Origin: Pseudomonadota bacterium
GTDB taxonomy: Bacteria > Pseudomonadota > Alphaproteobacteria > Rhizobiales > Xanthobacteraceae
Assembly (NCBI GenBank): GCA_023423415.1
Contig: JAFAFP010000002.1
Location: 1 to 24,560, forward strand
Direction: 5' to 3'
DNA length: 24,560 bases
Shown here: positions 14,598-24,070 of the stretch, piece by piece
How the letters are laid out: every line of letters starts with the position of its first letter
Position numbering within the stretch: the stretch's first letter is position 1
Notes under the pieces: generated by a model
Database searches by the model: none
What the model was told of the DNA's origin: nothing
The model's input: only the letters and a program-made list of their open reading frames with translations
Translations under genes and position numbers: made by a program

Positions 14598-17500
14598 TTA
14601 CGCCGCCTCGATCCACGTGTTGTTCGATCTTTTGCCCTCCGCAATCCTACCGACGATAGCACGCTCTGTGATCGAAAAGACAAAACCCAAATAGCGCGTG
14701 CGTAGGCCGAGCAACTTCTTCTGCTCCAGGCACACTGCCAGCTTTTGGCCATCCGGTGATTGCTGTGTGCTTTCTATCGTGCATCGTCCATCAGCGAAGG
14801 TCGATGCCAACTTCACGATATCTGCCCACAAGCCCTGTTGATCGGCGGCCCGGCGAGTTGCACTCAGCATCTCGGCTAGCTGTGTCAGGCTTGATGGATC
14901 GCTCCGCGTGATGTGCCCTAGGTGGACCAGCAAGCCGGTCAATGCACACGTCCGAATATCGTCGGGGTGGCTGACGTTACCGCTCCATGCGCAGATTATC
15001 GCTTCCGCTTGAGTGCAGGCACGACCGTGGATGGAGACGACTGCCTCCCCTTCCAGCAAGCGAGAATGCGAAACGCTGCTGGAAACGAAGTGTTTTTTGA
15101 GGGCCCTGCGGCCGCTGACGGCGGATGTTTCCAGCAGTTCCGGCATCACGCGGGCGTGCGATACCGCGCACTCCTCGAGGACGCCGGGAAAAACACCCTG
15201 CTGAGACACTGCACAGAATTCGGCCTCGCCCGCCAATAGCACACGACCGGACAGCGGGCAGCTATTGAACTCTGACACATGGCCTTTCCGCCCTGACACT
15301 TCTGACCGTATCTCTTGATCAGTGCGGTAAAGCGCGCCGGATACCTCGCTTGGCGCCAGTTCTGACAGCAGCGCATCCGCTTGCGTGAACGCACACTTCC
15401 CCATGTGTTCGAATTCAGCCTTACGGCCGCTGAGTGATGAGGTCCCTAACAGCCGCCGCAGCACCTGCTTTCTGCTAACGTCTGACTTTTCGACTTCGCT
15501 CGGAACTGCGCGCTGGTGCGACACGGCACATTCAATCAGCACGCCCGGCGCGACCGGCTGGCCTGTAACTGCGCAGCGATCCACCTCAGACGGAGCCAAC
15601 AGCCGGCCTGTCACTGAGCAACTGATGAATTCAGACTTGTGCCCCGTCTTTCCGGAAACCTCGGACACAGACTTCTGATCGGCCCGGTAAAGCTTGCCGG
15701 AAATGTCACTGCATGTGAGTTCCGAAAGCAGCCCGGTCGCTCCTGTGAAGGCGCATTGCCCTATGTGAGCGGGTTCGGCTTTTCGCCCGCTCAGGGCCGA
15801 AGTTTTCAGAAGCGAGCGAAGCACAGGCCGCCCGGTTGCGTCGGACTTGTCTACTTCGGTTAGCAGCACGCGCTGACCGCTTGCACTGCAGTTTACGGTG
15901 TGCTCGGGTAAGGCAAATTGCTCTGACGTCGCTGACTTCACTAGTAGGTGTCGAAGAACGCGCTTCTGCGAGACGGCGCATTCCCCAAGCGCGTCGAGCG
16001 GTACCTGCTTGCCAGACTTGGCGCAGACTTTAAGCGGTGGTGCCTCGATGATCTTGGCCGCCGAGGGGATGATACGCAGTGTCGAGACGTACTCCCTCTC
16101 GCTGTCGATCATGTAGGCGACGCGGCCTTCAAGAATGCGGTTCACTGTGCCACGGAGGCCGGCAAGGGTCGTCTGTATGCGTGGTGTGAAATCGTCTTCG
16201 AGCTTCTTGGCTAGTCGCGGATCATTTCCGGCTGCGTGCACCTCCTCGCTCGCGCGCTCACTGTAGAAGCGACAGAACTCGGCAATGCCGGGGTCGAGCA
16301 TCGCCCGTCGTGTGGCCGTCTCCATTGACAGACCAATCTGCTCAGGGCGATCGATGACGGTCGGGATTGGGTCAAGCAGCATGCTGCCATTTACAACCTG
16401 ATGGTCGTCTTCTGAGCAGTCGATCGGAATCAGGCGCTCGTAGCTATCGTGCGCGACTGTCGCTCGGACTTGTAGAAAGGCTTTGCCGGAATATCGCCGC
16501 GTTACCTTCGCCAGTCTGGCGGTTCGTAGCGTGCCGCCGAATGAGTTGACCCAGCGAGTTGCGACAGTTTTGGCGACTTCTTCCGGCGTGCTGTCGGCAT
16601 CCTTCACGTCGTGCATGCCGGATTGCGTCAGGCGTACGGTGAGACGGTCGAATGAGGGAGTGCCGGGTGTGTAGCGCGTGACGCGGTTGTCAGCTTCGCC
16701 GTCCTCTGCGAGGGAAATTGTTTCACGCACGCCGTCGAGCTCGCAAGAAAATACATCCGGCGATTTCTCGATCAGATTTGCGCCCAACGCCTTCAGGCCC
16801 GCAAGTACGAATTTGCGTGCCGTCATCGAACGTTCTTGGGCGGGAAGATCGGGGCTGCGAGGCCCCTTGTAGGCGGCGCCATCCATCGCACCGAGCATTT
16901 CGTCTATGCTTTTCTCTTCCTCGGCGAGAACCTCGCCGCCTCGATCGATGCTTTCTTCTGCGGCGCGTGCAGCCGCTTCTACGTCCTTTCCAGCGAGGCT
17001 ATCCAGTACCAGTCTCAGGATATGGTCCTCGAAACTTTCCGCCCCGTCGTCCTCGCCATCGCCCATGCCGGACGCCTGCAGCAGCGATTCGATATCGCCG
17101 ATAGCATGGCTCGCCATCTGCAGCTTCTGCATCAGGCGGCCAACAATGTAGTCCTCAAACGTTCCTGCCAGTGTCACGCTGTAGACTAGGACATGTGCGT
17201 GCTCTGACCCCAGCCGCTGAACGCGGCCGACACGCTGTTCGACGATCATCGGATTCCACGGCAGGTCGTAGTTCACCAACACGTTGGCGGCCTGCAAGTT
17301 GACGCCTTCAGACCCTGCCTCAGTGGACACAATCACATGGATTTTGGGCGGCGACGCCCTAAGGGCGCCGATGGTCGCTTGGTTCTTGCCGGTGGTGTCG
17401 CCATTGATGATGCCGACCGCGACGCCGAGAGATTCAAGATAGCCTTGAATGGTGGTCTGTGTTTCCCGGCGCTGGGTAAACACGACCATGCGCCAGTTCT

Positions 17501-18659
17501 GAGGGTTTTCGCGCTTGAGCTTGTCGACCAGCGCTGCCACGCCTTGCAGCTTGGCGCTCATTTTCATGCTCTTAACCACGGCCCTGAACTGGACCGCTAC
17601 ATCTGCTGGGAAGGTGCCCTTCCTCCCCATATTTTCGAGCTGGGCCGCGCAGGCATCAGGGCTGCTGGTCAATGCCTGCAGAATGCTAATCTGCGCAAGC
17701 CGATTGAGTTTTTGGATCGGTTTCGCGATGAGCTTGATTAGCTGCAACTCTTCCGGCGTCGGCGCTACCCCCTGCCTGAACACCTTGCGGCTCGGAAAAT
17801 GAAGCTTGGCGTCACCACGGCGTACTCGAGACATGTACCCGTATACGATTGCGCGGAATTCCTCTCTCGCCTCCATCTTCAACTCGCGCGCCTGAACGCG
17901 ATTGTCGGCGATGAATTTGCGCGCGAACATTCCTTCGCTGCCAAAAGGGTTCTGATGTCCCCGTGCTACTGTCAGCAAGTCTACTAACGAGTAGAGGTCC
18001 CACAGCCGGTTCTGGATCGGCGTGGCAGTCAGCATCAACACGAACTTGAAGGCGCGGTCGGCGAGCACCCTGCGAACGCGTTGAGCCACCTGCGGCGGGT
18101 CCGGCACCCCGTAGAGGTTCCGCAGCTTGTGCGCCTCATCGAGAATCAACATCTGAAATCGATCGCGCGGCAGGCGCTCGATATATTGGCGCGCGGAGTG
18201 ATATGTGGTTATCACCGCGCCGACATCGCCATCCGGCTCGGCGTCAAGCAAATCACGGCCAACAGCGACCTCTGCGGGAATGTCGAACTTGGTCTCCAGC
18301 TCCTCTTTCCACTGAGGTCCCAAAAGCTTCGGCGCGACGATCAGGATGTTGCTCAACCGACGCCGAGAAATCAGTTCGCTGGCGATGAGTCCGGCACTGA
18401 TGGTCTTGCCGAGGCCGACATCGTCGGCCAGCAGCGTCACCGGCAGGCGACGGCAATAGGTGATGAGGTTCGTGACTTGATGGTGGTACGGCGCGACCCG
18501 TTCGCGCCAACGGTAGGCTGACTTCAGGTCGTTGCGATCATTGATAATAATCGGGTCTACGAGACCCCACTCCAGCCCCGCGCAGTAAACATCGAACTCG
18601 CCCGGCTCCTTGGCGCGGCGCAGCGGTTTGATCTGGACCTGCTGAGATGGTGATGACAT
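14598..18659 (-). CDS. SNF2-family helicase with a C-terminal 15-residue repeat array
   Basis: This protein of about 1353 residues is an ATP-driven DNA translocase. Motif I DDVGLGKT lies at 79-86, DEAH at 174-177, TATP at 211-214, motif V STEAGSEGVNL near 445 and motif VI QRVGRVQR at 475-482, so both RecA lobes are complete. Residues about 600-870 form a further domain with YTPGTPSFDRLTVRL, loosely like the C-terminal part of RapA/DrmD-type proteins. Residues 879-1208 are 22 uninterrupted 15-residue repeats, extended by looser units to about 1252, then a C-terminal domain to the end. The start at 18659 is the second of two close ATGs (18671, 18659); neither has a strong ribosome binding site. 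It is the last gene of the minus-strand helicase/nuclease block. It differs from DISARM and BREX components in lacking their partners. Role in defence is inferred. Confidence 0.93.
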   Translation of the reverse strand: MSSPSQQVQIKPLRRAKEPGEFDVYCAGLEWGLVDPIIINDRNDLKSAYRWRERVAPYHHQVTNLITYCRRLPVTLLADDVGLGKTISAGLIASELISRRRLSNILIVAPKLLGPQWKEELETKFDIPAEVAVGRDLLDAEPDGDVGAVITTYHSARQYIERLPRDRFQMLILDEAHKLRNLYGVPDPPQVAQRVRRVLADRAFKFVLMLTATPIQNRLWDLYSLVDLLTVARGHQNPFGSEGMFARKFIADNRVQARELKMEAREEFRAIVYGYMSRVRRGDAKLHFPSRKVFRQGVAPTPEELQLIKLIAKPIQKLNRLAQISILQALTSSPDACAAQLENMGRKGTFPADVAVQFRAVVKSMKMSAKLQGVAALVDKLKRENPQNWRMVVFTQRRETQTTIQGYLESLGVAVGIINGDTTGKNQATIGALRASPPKIHVIVSTEAGSEGVNLQAANVLVNYDLPWNPMIVEQRVGRVQRLGSEHAHVLVYSVTLAGTFEDYIVGRLMQKLQMASHAIGDIESLLQASGMGDGEDDGAESFEDHILRLVLDSLAGKDVEAAARAAEESIDRGGEVLAEEEKSIDEMLGAMDGAAYKGPRSPDLPAQERSMTARKFVLAGLKALGANLIEKSPDVFSCELDGVRETISLAEDGEADNRVTRYTPGTPSFDRLTVRLTQSGMHDVKDADSTPEEVAKTVATRWVNSFGGTLRTARLAKVTRRYSGKAFLQVRATVAHDSYERLIPIDCSEDDHQVVNGSMLLDPIPTVIDRPEQIGLSMETATRRAMLDPGIAEFCRFYSERASEEVHAAGNDPRLAKKLEDDFTPRIQTTLAGLRGTVNRILEGRVAYMIDSEREYVSTLRIIPSAAKIIEAPPLKVCAKSGKQVPLDALGECAVSQKRVLRHLLVKSATSEQFALPEHTVNCSASGQRVLLTEVDKSDATGRPVLRSLLKTSALSGRKAEPAHIGQCAFTGATGLLSELTCSDISGKLYRADQKSVSEVSGKTGHKSEFISCSVTGRLLAPSEVDRCAVTGQPVAPGVLIECAVSHQRAVPSEVEKSDVSRKQVLRRLLGTSSLSGRKAEFEHMGKCAFTQADALLSELAPSEVSGALYRTDQEIRSEVSGRKGHVSEFNSCPLSGRVLLAGEAEFCAVSQQGVFPGVLEECAVSHARVMPELLETSAVSGRRALKKHFVSSSVSHSRLLEGEAVVSIHGRACTQAEAIICAWSGNVSHPDDIRTCALTGLLVHLGHITRSDPSSLTQLAEMLSATRRAADQQGLWADIVKLASTFADGRCTIESTQQSPDGQKLAVCLEQKKLLGLRTRYLGFVFSITERAIVGRIAEGKRSNNTWIEAA
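15036..16025 (-). repeat. 22 tandem 45-bp coding repeats
   Basis: This is the DNA behind the 15-residue repeats of the SNF2 protein; there is no insertion or deletion across all 22 units. Unit consensus is C/S-A-V-S/T-G-x-x-V-L-x-x-E-L-x-x. Examples are CSVTGRLLAPSEVDR, CAVTGQPVAPGVLIE and CAVSHQRAVPSEVEK. Position 1 is Cys in 11 units and Ser in 11. Units 5-12 and 13-20 form a second-level duplication of 120 residues (for instance SALSGRKAEPAHIGQ matches SSLSGRKAEFEHMGK, eight units later), and units 21-22 begin a third. The DNA has drifted more than the protein, so the array is old and constrained. Confidence 0.93.
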
Positions 18660-18865
18660 CGCGCGCCCCATCACGCTTAAACTTCGCGAACTCGCCAAGT
18701 TATGAAAAGTAAGACGGCTGACAGTTCGATGTATTCTCAGTCTTCGCCCGACCTGTTGTCCACAAGAAAGCCAATGGCGCCGTTCCTATGGCAATCGCTG
18801 CGGTTGGGTAAAGCCACACCTTCGGCACGGCAGCAAGGGCCGTTAATGCGCCGAGTTCGTAGCCT

Positions 18866-20293
18866 TCATAGTGCGAGTTCGTCATACCGAGACTTGAAAA
18901 AGCGCGTGACCTCATCACGTCGTCCGGCCGCAATCAACTGAAGCAAGGTGCGTAAGTCCGCGTCAGTCAACACGATGATGAATCCACGCCCGTCCTGCGC
19001 TGCATCTCGACACCGGGGTCTCGTTAGGTCTGACCTCGAGTCCGCTCGACATAGAAGCAGCCCAAAAAATCCGCGCTGATGTCCAAACCGGCCAGTTAGC
19101 TGGTCAAGTTCCGGGTTGCCAACATCCGTGCTGTAGTTCTTGCACTCGACGAAAACGTGCGTGCTGCGTGTTTGTGCGGCGACCATCACTTGATAGAAAA
19201 AGCCGTCGCGCGCAGCATTCGTGAAGACAATATCGACGCGTTTGCGCCCTTCGTGGATCTCACGCTCTTTGATGGGCCAAATAAGATCTGGATGCAGAAT
19301 GAAGGTGAGAAGTCCGACGCATAGTGAATGATAATCTCCGGCGGCTTCGTTGCCTGAGGGGACAGATGCGAGGCGTTGTTCAAGCGCGCTGGCGAATGCC
19401 GCCTCATCAAACCCTTCCTCGAGTTCGGCCGGGGATAGAGCGCCCTCAGCTCCCTTAAGCTGCTTGTACGCCTCAAGTACATCGGGATGCGCAGTGACGA
19501 ATTTCGCCAACTCGTCTTTGATGAACGGATGGCGTTCCTTGACGTCCTTCTTGTAGACGCGCCGCCGTCCCGATTTCAGAACGCTGACGAGGCCGGTATC
19601 GGCTTGCTGATACTCGCCTTTCAGGAACTCGATCATGTAATGATTGTAGAACTCCTGACTTTCAAGCGATAGTTCGCGTCGCACCGTGAATTTCGGAACC
19701 AATAGGATGGGCTTGCCGCCGATGATCGGCAGCGGAGCATAGCGGGCCGCCCACCTTGTGCGCTCGGCATCCCAAGCCGCAGGCGTCGATACGTTCCGAG
19801 TAGGAATGGCGTGAAGGTCGCATTGTGATTTCGTGTAGGTCAGCAAGGGCCCACGAACGATATTCGTTGTCAGATCGGAAATTTTGTCGCGCCCGATGCC
19901 CTCGATGAAGAGTTCGGCCTCTGCGAGGTCGGACAGAAGGCCGGTTTTAAAGGCAACGCTTTTGCGCAATGCCGAGAGAATAAGGCGCCCTTGGAACGCC
20001 CCGACACCACGCCCCCTCGGCTTGCCGCTCGATACACCTAGGTAGGTCTCATTGGGCTCGCTGAGCTGAGAGACTAGATGTTGAGCGCGGCGCTCTTCTC
20101 CTTTGCGAAGGGTATTGAGAACTTCTTGAAAGAAAGAGCGGATGTGATCGCCGCAGAGGGCCGACCACTCATCGTCTCGAATCTCGATTGCATAAGGATC
20201 AACATAGAGTTTGAGATCGTAGTCCGTGTCGATGTCGACAAAGTCGAGTTCGGCTTGTTCCTTGCCCAAATTGAAGTGCCGTGAGAATCGCAC
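18866..20293 (-). CDS. PD-(D/E)XK nuclease with a conserved N-terminal domain
   Basis: This 475-residue protein has two parts. The N-terminus (FSRHFNLGKEQAELDFVDID, then LYVDPYAIEIRDDEW) belongs to a widespread uncharacterised family, which I recognise by pattern but cannot name. The C-terminus (about 310-430) is a restriction-type nuclease core: LHPDLIWPIKEREIHEGRKR leading to VDIVF with D354, then FVECKNY with E383 and K385, then NPELDQLTGRFG. All three expected catalytic residues are present. The GTG at 20293 is preferred (GGTAG at a fair distance), with a TTG at 20305 as the alternative. The gene lies between the two helicase genes in the same orientation with gaps of about 190 bases, so one transcript or local promoters are both possible. 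It would be the cutting subunit of the system. Confidence 0.8.
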   Translation of the reverse strand: MRFSRHFNLGKEQAELDFVDIDTDYDLKLYVDPYAIEIRDDEWSALCGDHIRSFFQEVLNTLRKGEERRAQHLVSQLSEPNETYLGVSSGKPRGRGVGAFQGRLILSALRKSVAFKTGLLSDLAEAELFIEGIGRDKISDLTTNIVRGPLLTYTKSQCDLHAIPTRNVSTPAAWDAERTRWAARYAPLPIIGGKPILLVPKFTVRRELSLESQEFYNHYMIEFLKGEYQQADTGLVSVLKSGRRRVYKKDVKERHPFIKDELAKFVTAHPDVLEAYKQLKGAEGALSPAELEEGFDEAAFASALEQRLASVPSGNEAAGDYHSLCVGLLTFILHPDLIWPIKEREIHEGRKRVDIVFTNAARDGFFYQVMVAAQTRSTHVFVECKNYSTDVGNPELDQLTGRFGHQRGFFGLLLCRADSRSDLTRPRCRDAAQDGRGFIIVLTDADLRTLLQLIAAGRRDEVTRFFKSRYDELAL

Positions 20294-20484
20294 GAGTTCT
20301 ACCAATGTAAAATACGTTGGAACTTAGAAGTGTTACGTTTCGCACCATGCTCCGCTCAGACCATAATGGACCGAGAAACAATGTCACTCCGCGAGCGAGT
20401 TGAAGCCTTCATTCGAGATCGGGCCGCGCTATATAGCCCTCTCTTCGCTCGCCCCTGCGATTCACAACACCTCCGCGAGGGGCC

Positions 20485-23400
20485 TCACCCCATCCGCGCG
20501 TGCAATGTCTGAAATACGCCTGCCGGCTGCCACAACGACCGATTGCCGACAACGTAGAGTGCCTCCTTTGCGCGCGTCACTGCAACGTTGAGAATATTCG
20601 GCCGGCCGCCTGCCCAATTCCGTGCACCAGTTTGCTGCGCGGCCGGCGCGCCGAGGACAAGGATCACCGCCTCAGCCTCGCGCCCTTGCACGGTGTGTAC
20701 GGTGCCGATTTGGTCATAGACCCAGCGGCCCGGATCGACCGTCCAGCGGTTGAGGATGCCGCTGCTGCGCACCAGCGCGCGCAAGTTATCCTGCACGACC
20801 ACGAAAGGCGTGATGATGTAGATGTCGGGCGGCTGGGCTAGTCGCCGCAAGGCACCCAGCAATTTGAGCACCGCTTCGCCTTCCTTGGGGCACCATTTCT
20901 CGCTGGCGCTGCCAGAAATATCGATCCAGCGCGACGAGCCGAGAATGTCGCGAATAGCGGACTGGCGCGCGTCCCGGCCCTGCACCATCAGATGCTCGTA
21001 AGCTATGGCGTTAGAGATGCCGAACATCGGTTGATCGCATCGGCGGTGCACGAGCAGCGGCACACCAACCGTGCGCGAACCGTGCCGGTTCGAGAATTCA
21101 GCGACATAGGGCGTCGCGGCATCGGCCAGTGTTTGCACGGAGGCAGCCGGAGCATTGAATCTGTCTGGATCAACTCCGAAGGTCCGGCAAATGGCTTGCG
21201 TCAAAATATCAGGAAGGACAACGACCGGTTCGATTTGCATCGGGTCGCCGACGATGATCGCGCGCCGGGTGCGCATCAGGGCGCCGATGGCTGCTTGCGG
21301 CAACGCCTGACCGGCTTCGTCAATGAGCAGCCATCCCAGCGCTTCAGCCGGCAGCTTCCCAAGCATCCGCTCGACCGATGCAAAAGTAGTTGAGACCGCC
21401 GGCACAAGCAGGAAAAGCGTCGCCCAAAGATCGACAACCAGCGCCTCTTTGGCAGCGTCCGGCATCTGGCGACCAGAGAAAATGTTCATCAGTGCACCGA
21501 GATTATTGCGCAGCGGCTTCGCTGCTGCGTCGGCAAACGCCTTATGCAGCGCCATCGCGGCGACAAAAACGTCGTCGCGGAGCCGGTGCATCTGGTCGTC
21601 GAACCACGGCGCTAGGAGATGACGCTCCTCGTGCTCGCGTTCGGCAAAGGACGCATCGAGCATTCGCGTTCCAAGCTTTGCCTTCCACCCAGCCAGGACA
21701 CGTGCGCCCTCATCGGCTTGGGTCTGCACCCCTGAGTGCTCGGCTTGCGCCACCCTCAGCGCATTCTCCGCATCGGTCGTCGCCTTCGTGGCCGCACTGC
21801 ACGCCTCTATCGCCGCTTGGTGCAGGTTCTGGGCGTCGGCAAGATCGCGCTGGAGCGCAGCTTCCCTCGCCCGCCATGCGCGAAAATTCGCCGTGTTAAA
21901 CAGGCGCGCGAAAAAGCCTGGCCGCGCGGCCGCGTGGGTGCGCAACGCCCGCACCGACGCTTCCCGGCACGATTCGCGAAGGCTCAACTGGTCTGCGCGT
22001 TCCTGGCACGCGATTTTGGCGCGGTCAAAGGCGGCGCGCATCTTCTCCTGCCGTACCTCGCTCTTGCGCACCGCTTCCACCATGCGCGGCTGCTCGTCCA
22101 TGAGGTGACGTACGGCCTCAAGATTGGACTGCACCTTCCGGCTTTTCTCCAGCGCCGCCCGGAAGGCTTTACGCGCGGCCTGCCATCGTTGCTTAGCGTG
22201 ACGCGGGTCACGCGGGGCATTCTCCTCAGTGACGATGTGCGGAGGGCGCTTCTCGATAACCCTGCCCTCTTCGTCAGTGATCTCGATGAACTGCGGTGTG
22301 CCGGCGGCGTGCGCGAGATAGCGCGACATGCCGATTTCGTCATCCCACCAGAAGCCATTGCGGAAAGCGCTGCGGTTCTGTGCGTTGCCGAGCACGGCTG
22401 CGATGAGCCCCCAAGTGTCTTCCTCGAGCAGGCCGTCCGACAACGCCTTGAAGTAGCGAAGGTCGTGGGCATCATCGGCTATAGCTTCGCTTCCCGGCAG
22501 CTCGGCGCTGACATTTTCAACCGCCTTGTTGTTCGATGATGCGATCAGCATCTCGAAACCTTTGAGGCGGGCATCGAGCCGATAAAGATGAAGCCACGCC
22601 CTACCGCCGACGCTCAGGCGCTGGCCGGAATTGCTGAAGGCTTCGGCGGGATCATCGTAGTCGGCCATAACCTCGGCCCGCGCGCTGACGACGCTAGCAA
22701 CGACGTCGCGTAACAGCGTCGTTTTACCGGTGCCGGGAGGGCCGTTCACAGCAAGGATGCCGTCAGTTTTCAGGTCCCGCATGGCAAGGTTGACCGCAGC
22801 CTGCTGGAGCAGCACGAGCGGGTGGCGTTCCCTGCCAGGCCAGCGCGCCGCCGGAAAATTCCTCGGCGACAGCGCGTCAAGGAGCGCCTCGGAATCTAAG
22901 AGAAGGTCGCACCGCTGGGCCGGATGTTGGACGCCGACATAGCGCTTCAGGTTCGCAGTCGCTGTGCCGTCACGGAAGGATGACGCGGCGGCCGCTAGAT
23001 CGCCGAGAAAGAAGCTGTTGAGCAGCAGCGGTTCCGGCGGATCGTTGTTGCGAAAATATTGGTAGCTGCGGATCGAAAATCGCGGCGCGTTGATCAGCGC
23101 TGCCGGCAGGGCGAGTGTTTTGACGAGCCATTGATACGCCTTGGCGATCGTGTCGCGGTCGAGCGGCAGTAGTTCGCCGTCTTCGTCATGGCGGCGTATT
23201 AGCTTGTCGAGCCTTTCAACGAGTGGCTGTTCGGCCGCCTGCCAGCCGCCGAGCGAGGCGAGGTCTCCCGCGAGCGCGCGCGGCACGCCCCAGCCAAAGC
23301 TGGAAATCGCCACGGCGGGCTCTTCAACCGGCTTGCCGGCCCGATCCAGCATGATGGTCGCAAGGATTGCCTCACCACGCGACCCCATGCGCTCGGCCCT

Positions 23401-23976
23401 TGTGTCACCGTAACGCGCGACCATCGCGGCGACGGCATCATCTAGCTTGATGGTTCCCAATATGACCTGATGATAGAGCCGGTAATTCCTGCGCCCGCCG
23501 CGTGCATCTTCCCACGCGAGCTTGGCGCCATCGAGCCGCACCACGGCGGAGCGGTCGCCGCCCGTGAGATCGGTCTCACGTCGGAATGCCTGCGGGGAAA
23601 GCACCTCAAGCGCCGTCCATGCAGTCAGAATTGACGAGGCGTCATTGGTGACCGCTGGGAACTCCGTGCGCGTCTCCTCGGGTGGAGCGGATAAGTCTAC
23701 GTCCGCTGCCGGATCTTCCGCCGTGATGGGGATTTCCGCAGATTCCAAATCGTCGGCTTCTTCGGCGGCCGTGTCGGTGCGCGTCATTGCACCGTCGGAA
23801 GCGCTTTCCGCGAGAGACAGTTGCTTTGCCACGCGGCTGCGGAGCCGCCCGGCACGCTGCGTCGAGCGATACTCCAGCTCATCGAGCAAATTCCGCAGAA
23901 ACGGGGCGTCGTCCTGCCGCCGCGTGAACTCGGCTTCAAGTGCTTCGATGTTCCGATTGAAAAGTGGCCTGTTCAA
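20485..23976 (-). CDS. Large SF1 (DNA2/Upf1-like) helicase with coiled-coil insertion
   Basis: This protein of about 1163 residues unwinds or translocates on nucleic acid. Walker A GPPGTGKTT lies at about 412-420, motif II DEAG at 886-889, motif III GDPMQIEP at 910-917, motif V VHTVQGREAEAV near 1094 and motif VI VAVTRAKEALYVVGN near 1132, all typical of the AAA_11/AAA_12 group. A block SSNNKAVENVSAELP near 480-495 is the equivalent of motif Ia. Between the lobes is a long charged coiled coil (about 595-760). Residues 1-400 contain an acidic linker (about 60-110) and a domain I do not recognise. The TTG at 23976 with GGACGGGGGGCG before it is favoured over the GTG at 23997. It is the first large gene of the block and resembles Mokosh-type SF1 helicases in class only; no kinase or PLD partner exists here. 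Confidence 0.92.
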   Translation of the reverse strand: MNRPLFNRNIEALEAEFTRRQDDAPFLRNLLDELEYRSTQRAGRLRSRVAKQLSLAESASDGAMTRTDTAAEEADDLESAEIPITAEDPAADVDLSAPPEETRTEFPAVTNDASSILTAWTALEVLSPQAFRRETDLTGGDRSAVVRLDGAKLAWEDARGGRRNYRLYHQVILGTIKLDDAVAAMVARYGDTRAERMGSRGEAILATIMLDRAGKPVEEPAVAISSFGWGVPRALAGDLASLGGWQAAEQPLVERLDKLIRRHDEDGELLPLDRDTIAKAYQWLVKTLALPAALINAPRFSIRSYQYFRNNDPPEPLLLNSFFLGDLAAAASSFRDGTATANLKRYVGVQHPAQRCDLLLDSEALLDALSPRNFPAARWPGRERHPLVLLQQAAVNLAMRDLKTDGILAVNGPPGTGKTTLLRDVVASVVSARAEVMADYDDPAEAFSNSGQRLSVGGRAWLHLYRLDARLKGFEMLIASSNNKAVENVSAELPGSEAIADDAHDLRYFKALSDGLLEEDTWGLIAAVLGNAQNRSAFRNGFWWDDEIGMSRYLAHAAGTPQFIEITDEEGRVIEKRPPHIVTEENAPRDPRHAKQRWQAARKAFRAALEKSRKVQSNLEAVRHLMDEQPRMVEAVRKSEVRQEKMRAAFDRAKIACQERADQLSLRESCREASVRALRTHAAARPGFFARLFNTANFRAWRAREAALQRDLADAQNLHQAAIEACSAATKATTDAENALRVAQAEHSGVQTQADEGARVLAGWKAKLGTRMLDASFAEREHEERHLLAPWFDDQMHRLRDDVFVAAMALHKAFADAAAKPLRNNLGALMNIFSGRQMPDAAKEALVVDLWATLFLLVPAVSTTFASVERMLGKLPAEALGWLLIDEAGQALPQAAIGALMRTRRAIIVGDPMQIEPVVVLPDILTQAICRTFGVDPDRFNAPAASVQTLADAATPYVAEFSNRHGSRTVGVPLLVHRRCDQPMFGISNAIAYEHLMVQGRDARQSAIRDILGSSRWIDISGSASEKWCPKEGEAVLKLLGALRRLAQPPDIYIITPFVVVQDNLRALVRSSGILNRWTVDPGRWVYDQIGTVHTVQGREAEAVILVLGAPAAQQTGARNWAGGRPNILNVAVTRAKEALYVVGNRSLWQPAGVFQTLHARMG

Positions 23977-24070
23977 AATCGCCCCCCGTCCCGGCACGCC
24001 AGCGGTCTTTTTAGACCGTCTTGAGGAACATCAAATTCGGCCGGCGGGCAAAGCGCAAGCCCTGTGTTTA

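Noticed and set aside
15036..16025. A CRISPR array, because of the regular spacing of repeats
   Set aside because: The 45-bp units are coding repeats in one intact frame with no conserved repeat/variable spacer division, and no cas gene is nearby.
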